A DNA stretch of 64,000 nt from Rattus norvegicus (taxonomy: Eukaryota; Chordata; Mammalia; Rodentia; Muridae), in NCBI RefSeq assembly GCF_036323735.1, contig NC_086034.1, forward strand, positions 43,537,439 to 43,601,438, given 5' to 3'. Within the stretch, counting starts at the first letter, position 1; every line of letters begins with the position of its first letter. The notes under the pieces are model-generated. The model was not told the DNA's origin, ran no database searches, and worked only from the letters and a program-made list of their open reading frames with translations. Of this stretch, positions 58,980 through 64,000 are shown piece after piece. Position numbers and translations under genes: made by a program.

Positions 58980-61900
58980 CTAATGATTTCTTTTTTTTTT
59001 AAGTCTGCCACATTTATTTGCACATATATATTAGTGGGCAACAGATACTCCAGGTCCATACAAATTTATAAACAACAAAGTTAATAATCACTTGGTACAC
59101 TTGTGTGTTATCTTGTTTACATATTCAAGTCTAGATGAACTTCGTTCATTGTGTAAACTTCCATACAATACTTCCTTAAACAAAAATTCTTGAAAACACA
59201 AATTGGCATGTTTCAGTTATAGCCAACAGAAAAGATAAGACCTCAAATTCAAAAACCGAATTTAGCAGATATTTTTACCCATCCCCTACCACCCAGGAGG
59301 TGATAACTATAACAGATATGACACACTACATTGTTATCACACAACTAACTGTGAGGACAAGAGAATCTTGTTCTATAATCAGGAAATGACAACCAAATAG
59401 TACTGTTTAAGTTATCTACCAACTGAATGGTTTAAATGAAAAACAGAAAAATGCTTAGATTAAAAATTATAAAATGGGAAATAATTAAATGTTTTAAAAG
59501 AACTATTCCCCATCAAAGCTGTAAAAACCTGGCAACTCAAAATAACTTTTCAGGCAAATCAAAGTGATGAAACCTTAAAAACGTCCTAATCATGTTCAGT
59601 ATCTTGTGAGAAAAACTGAAAATGATATAAAGATATTTATTATACAACTGTCAACAAGGACATCCCAAAAATAATAAAAGATGCATATTTATTTCTACAA
59701 AAGCAATGTATGATACAGAACATAAAGGAACAATTAAAGATTTACCTATTAAAATATACAGATTCTGACTGAAGAGTAATAGGGTATTTAAAAAAGATGA
59801 CAAAGGATGTTAATCTTTTTTATCATTATCATTTTTACATATTTTGGAACATCACATAATTTTGATAAATGACTCTTGCAAAATTATGCAAAAAGTACAA
59901 GAGTGTCTGGTAAATAACCAATCTGTATTTTCCAAAAAGAATTTTTACAACATGCAATTCTTAAGGCAGCATCCTCTTTACAAGGTAATCCTTTTACTCG
60001 TCAAATCTTCTACTGCAAAGAATAGGCCTGGCTTCTTCCATTAACGCCTTTTGTCTTTTCTGTCTGGTTTTCGATCTCTTTCACTTCTTGAAGATCTTTT
60101 GCCTGATCGACTACTCTCTGATATAGACCTTTTTCTGTCAGATCCGGAATTCTTATCCTTTGATCCTTTCGTATCTCTACTACTACCACCTTTTGAAGAC
60201 TTGTAACTTATTTCTAGTCCTGATGTATCCCTTCACTTCCTGTCCACGCTCCTTCTGTGCTTTCTATCTCGGCCCGTACTGCGACTCCTACTCTCACTGT
60301 TACTGCTAGTGCTGCTGCTCCCACTTGTGCTGGAGCTGCTTGGACTACTACTGCTGCCACTGCTGGAGCTGCTCCCACTGCTGCTACTAATAGAGCTGCT
60401 ACTGGAACTACTGCTGCTGCTGCTTCGACTTCTACTCCTGCTTGTTTTATTTCTTGTTCACCCTCTGCTTCTGCTCCTAGTCTTAATTTTATTTTTCTGA
60501 ATGTACTGTCAAGACTGGCTCTACAGGCATCTCAGGGAGTTTTATAGACTCTACAGGAAAATCCTTCCGCTCAGGAGGTAGATTTCCTTGCTCCTGAATA
60601 ACTTGAGGTGGAGGCTGCAAAACAGCTAATGGCAAAGTCTCAGACTGACAGAGAGGCTGGGACTGAGTGCAGGTTGGGGCTGAGAATGGGGCTGAGAATA
60701 GGCCTGGCTCTGGTGCAGGGACTGAGGTGGGAGCTGAGGCTGAGCCACAGGCTCAGGTTGGGGCTCAGGCTCTTTATCTTCTTTTTCCTCTTTTTCTTCA
60801 GACTCCTTTTCCACTTCCAGAGAATTAATATTCTCTTTTCCAGGAGAAAGAGAATTACATTCTTTATCTGGCTCAACATCAAATTCCATCTCTGGCTCCA
60901 ATTCCTTGCTAGTTTCATTTTCTGAAGGATCTACATTTTCAACTTGATTAGTCTCCATCACCTCCTGCTCAGCAATTACATTTTTGACACTTTCAATCAT
61001 CACTAACACATCCATAACTTCTTCTGGCTGACTATCCTGCTGCTTTTCACCTTCTCTTACCTCAGTCTCCTCCTCCGTCCTAGCCTCCGTCTCCTGCTTT
61101 TGTTCCTCCTCCTCCTGTTCCTTCTCTGCATCACTATGAACTACACCTGCTTCCTTCTCCTCTTCCTCTCCTGCCTCCTCTATTTCTACGTCATTGTGCT
61201 GATTACCTGTCTCCTCCAACTCTTCCTCTCGCTGAGCCACCTTACCCTTTTCTTGTTCCGTTTTCTGTTCTTCATTACGTACCACCTGATGCTCTTTTTC
61301 CTTCATTGATTGTCTTCTAGACCTAGCCTTCATTTTATTTATTTGTTCTGCAAATTCGATGTGTCTACCTTCAAATAAAACATTCATTTTTCTCTGTGAC
61401 TCTTCTATTAGCTTTTGGGTAGCTGGACACATTCTTCCAGGAATATAGAACAAATGGGGCTTTGTCTTGGTTCTTATATACTTAATTATCTTGGCATTAT
61501 GCTCATTCCATTCTTCTTGTAGCTGTACAAGCTCAACCTTCTGTTCCAGAAGCTGCAGTTCTGTCTGTTTAGCATGTCTCTCCTAATACAGTTCTCTCCT
61601 CTCATTTTCAACGTGCTTTCTCTCTTCTTCAGCCTGAACTTCACGTTTTTGTTCAATTTCTTGGCATCTCTTTTGCCGTTCAGAGTGCCCATCAACAAGC
61701 CAAATATTCGTTGGTTCCTTTGTTTTCCCTTTTCATCCATGTTTTGATCCTGGATAAGTTCTTTACATCTGCGTTCTTTGAAAGTAGCTACAACGGAAGA
61801 TTGCAGTGTTGGCTTTTTAATATCATCATCTTCTGGGTTGCCTTCCTGGCGTGATTCTCTTCTTGTCCGACTCTCTCCACCCAGCCTACTGACTATCCCT

Positions 61901-62195
61901 TCCAAGGTCTCTTTGTTTGGCTGGGGGTCCTCCTCCACTATCTGAGAATCCATGCCTTAGCAATAAACTACCTTGCCCTCTACCTCCACCAGGACCAGAA
62001 AGGGCCAGCAATCTGGCTCGGGTGGGCCTCACGTCATTCAGGTCCCGCTTGGTGAGCTTGTGGATATTCTCGTCCACATTCTTGAGGCTCTCCTTGGCCT
62101 TTTCTAGCTGCTTCTGCAAAGCTTTCACGGCGACACCATCTTCTCTCTGCAGCAGGCTTCGTGACGTCTCTACAGGCCGTGCCTAATGTTTTCTT
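58980..62195 (-). pseudogene. Pnn-ps: Pinin (Pnn) processed pseudogene
   Basis: Intronless, nearly full-length copy of the mRNA for pinin, a nuclear-speckle protein with a role in pre-mRNA splicing that is also linked to desmosomes. The coding match runs from ATG at 62139 to the normal stop at 60043-60041: N-terminal coiled-coil/pinin domain (LEKAKESLKNVDENI), an acidic and Glu-rich middle, and a Ser/Arg tail ending in DRKDKRR-like sequence. A 3' UTR follows with AATAAA (59018-59013) and poly(A) (plus-strand T run 58991-59000). Duplications CTAATGATTTCTT (58980-58992) and CTAATGTTTTCTT (62183-62195) flank it. Breaks: one base lost after the ATG, one gained near 61904, a deletion of about 34 bases at 61680, stop TAG 61585-61583, a frameshift near 60680, stops at 60491, 60460 and 60235. 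The sizes of losses are judged from memory of the parent protein. No function is expected. Confidence 0.95.
60626..61582 (-). pseudogene. Longest open part of the pinin retrocopy
   Basis: From just after the TAG at 61583-61585 the pinin frame stays open for about 318 codons, to a stop reached after a frameshift near 60680. It covers the end of the conserved pinin domain (HLFYIPGRMCPATQ), the Glu-rich region and the Pro/Gln repeats. The last residues are out of frame with pinin. A 275-codon subset starts at a TTG, not an ATG, so translation is unlikely. Confidence 0.85.
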
Positions 62196-63169
62196 AAAAA
62201 GTAATTCTTTTCTTTTAACACTGGTTTTTATGGATTTGAGGGGGGATTCCACTGCAAAACTTACTATTTCAATATTACAAGCAACAGAATATTAACAATA
62301 ATCTAGAAAAACAATAAAACCAAGGTGAGTTTGAAGGAATTTATAAATGGTAATGTAATTCTAACAAAAGAAGTTGAGGAAAACTATAATTTATTTCTAT
62401 GTACCCACATTGCCATAGTACCATGAAAGCTATTAAAAATCCACCCAACAGATGGTTTCTTTCCATTCATTCTTCCCGATAAAAAGATTCTGGAATGGGG
62501 GCAGGATGTCAAAACAATCCAAGATGGACACGTTTTAAAGAAGTGGGATCTGGTATGGGAGAGGAATGAATCAGTCCAAAAACATATGAAAAGGCAGTGG
62601 AAATGTAAAACCAAATAGTTCAACAAATGCCAAGTCAGGGAGACAGAAGTGATTGCACACTATGGAGGGATGCCAAAATTAAGTCATTTTGTAAATATCA
62701 ATAGATATGGATTACGTTGTACTGTTTACCATTCTACATGAAAAAAATTTTATCATGATTTGGTAGAATACTCATAATTAAATATAGGATTTCTGTTCAC
62801 CTACCGTTCCTTTTACAAGTCCATAAATATGTGTAATGTTAGCTTTTCAAAGTCCCCCACTCTCTTCTCCTATCTACCTTCCCACTACATATCTTCATCC
62901 CAAATTTCCTTCCTATTTGCATATAGGGCTTTTGTTTGTGATTTACTGCACTTAACTAGAACTGCTTTCATGAACGTGGGTGGGGCTATATCACGTAAAA
63001 AAGTAGCTTCTACTTTCCCTGAAACATTTGAATGCCTGTACTTCCTCTGTGAAAGCAGGGACATATAAGCCTCTGCCTGATCTGTGATAAAATGATGATG
63101 AACCCAGACTTGCATACACAAACTCTGTTGCTATGAATTTGTAGATACAAGAGCCACAGTGTCAGTGTC
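62196..63169. other. Single-copy DNA
   Basis: Begins with CTTAAAAAG, matching the L1 endonuclease site used by the pinin insertion. No gene. Opposing frames near 62829-63121 are open on both strands and lack any domain. Confidence 0.45.
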
Positions 63170-63520
63170 TTAATTAAGGTTGCTCTTGCTGTGATAAAAC
63201 ACCATAACCAAAAAGCAAATTAGGGAAGAAAGAGTTTATTTGGCTTACACTTCCATAGCACTGTTCATTATTAAAGGAAATCAGGGCAGGAACTCAAATA
63301 GGGCAGGATCCTGGAAACCAGAGTAATGCAGAGGCCATAGAGGAGTGTTGCTTGAGTAATGCAGAGGCCATGGAGGAGTGTTGCTTACTGATTCAATCTT
63401 TGTGGCCTCCTCGGCCTGCTTCCTTATAGAATTGAGGTCCATCAGTCTAGGACACCACTCACAAAGGGCTGGGCCCTCTTGCATCAATAACCAATTTTAA
63501 AAGTGCCTTACTTGAAAAAA
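63170..63520 (-). mobile_element. Rodent interspersed repeat (URR1/MaLR-like)
   Basis: TTAATTAAGGTTGCTCTTGC then GTGATAAAACACCATAACCA and TTTATTTGGCTTACACTTCC, the common rodent repeat starting from its shared terminus. It carries a 33-bp tandem duplication (63321-63353 and 63354-63386) starting GAGTAATGCAGAGGCCAT. Confidence 0.65.
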
Positions 63521-63530
63521 TATAAAAGGA

Positions 63531-63573
63531 AACAAAGGAAGGAAGGAGGGAAGGAAGGGAGGAAGAAAAGCAT
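63531..63573. repeat. (GGAA)n tract
   Basis: GAAGGAAGGAGGGAAGGAAGG-type purine array. Confidence 0.85.
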
Positions 63574-64000
63574 TGTAAACCTTTGATGTATCTTGAAGGA
63601 CTGAGAAAGTGAAAAACATTTGACCATAAAAGTGAATCAACTATGGCGCAAAGGCTTCAGATAGCTGTAACAGAGGTATTTTTTGGTCAGGATTTCCCAA
63701 GCTCTGCCTTCTATCTGTAATGCAAAGAGATCCCATTTGATGTTTAAACTATATCTATGTGATATAGAATAGATGTGCTAATTTTTGGGTTTGGTGCTGC
63801 TTATAAAACCACAGATCAGAAGATTAGGTATAATCCTCTCAAAATCTACTTTCTGAAAATAACGTAACAGGCCCCCAGACCTTAGCACAACTGACTCCAT
63901 AATGGAATTGCCAATTAAGACATAAAATACAACAAAGAGACAGAATCACCAGCCAAACAAAAACAAAGACCTAATAACATCCAAGTTCATAGCTCCGTGA
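63574..64000. other. Single-copy DNA to window end
   Basis: 63865-63920 (CAGGCCCCCAGACCTTAGCA) has a faint LTR-like look but is too short to name. Confidence 0.35.

Noticed and set aside
60257..60547. Plus-strand Ala/Thr-rich and Leu-rich frames
   Set aside because: Antisense of the serine-codon repeats in the pinin Ser/Arg tail.
63865..63920. Possible LTR edge at the window end
   Set aside because: Too short, with no terminal repeats or duplication visible.

Overview
The window looks like rodent, most probably rat (Rattus), nuclear DNA. Two copies of the tRNA-derived ID SINE have intact polymerase III boxes and clean target-site duplications, and several L1 copies carry the rat-type 3' UTR, alongside B1, B2, B3 and B4 SINEs. 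The DNA is AT-rich and gene-poor. I see no intact protein-coding gene, no rRNA, no free-standing tRNA and no CRISPR array. Nearly every open frame is a piece of a retrotransposon, a microsatellite read as protein, or the antisense of one of these.

Layout. 1-8 kb: two B3 SINEs, then a nest in which a short L1 sits inside another L1 (2.2-4.4 kb, 14-bp duplication), a GA-rich hexamer array (4.9-5.0 kb), an ancient LTR remnant and an L1 whose 5' part is inverted (6.2-7.6 kb). 8-24 kb: mostly single-copy DNA with one L1 (13.3-14.75 kb), a B4 plus GATA array, a B1, a B2 and old repeats. 24-30.3 kb: the most complex block. An old L1 was split by a younger L1 with an inverted 5' part, and its 3' UTR was later hit by an endogenous retrovirus now left as a solo LTR. 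A composite AT/GA microsatellite and a young ID element follow. 30-40 kb: single-copy DNA, several microsatellites, an old rodent repeat pair and an L1 at 35.5-37.1 kb. 40-58 kb: mainly single-copy DNA with L1 3' ends, B1/B3/ID SINEs, a hAT remnant, an L2 remnant and a possible ERV remnant. 58.1-58.7 kb: a young L1 3' end.

58.98-62.2 kb: a nearly full-length processed pseudogene of pinin (Pnn) on the minus strand, with poly(A), polyadenylation signal and a 13-bp target-site duplication. It is broken by several frameshifts, a deletion of roughly 34 bases and at least four premature stops. It is the only recognisable host-gene-derived sequence.

The genes do not work together here: the window records successive L1-driven insertions (L1, SINEs and the pinin retrocopy all used L1 machinery) plus one retroviral insertion. 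All L1 copies are 5'-truncated, so none carries a promoter or complete ORF1/ORF2. The points most worth a second look are the three-layer nest at 24-30 kb, the two inverted L1s, the pinin retrocopy, antisense frames that stay open across several L1 3' UTRs, and two repeat-free stretches (11.15-11.56 kb and 12.5-13.1 kb) that may be conserved elements.
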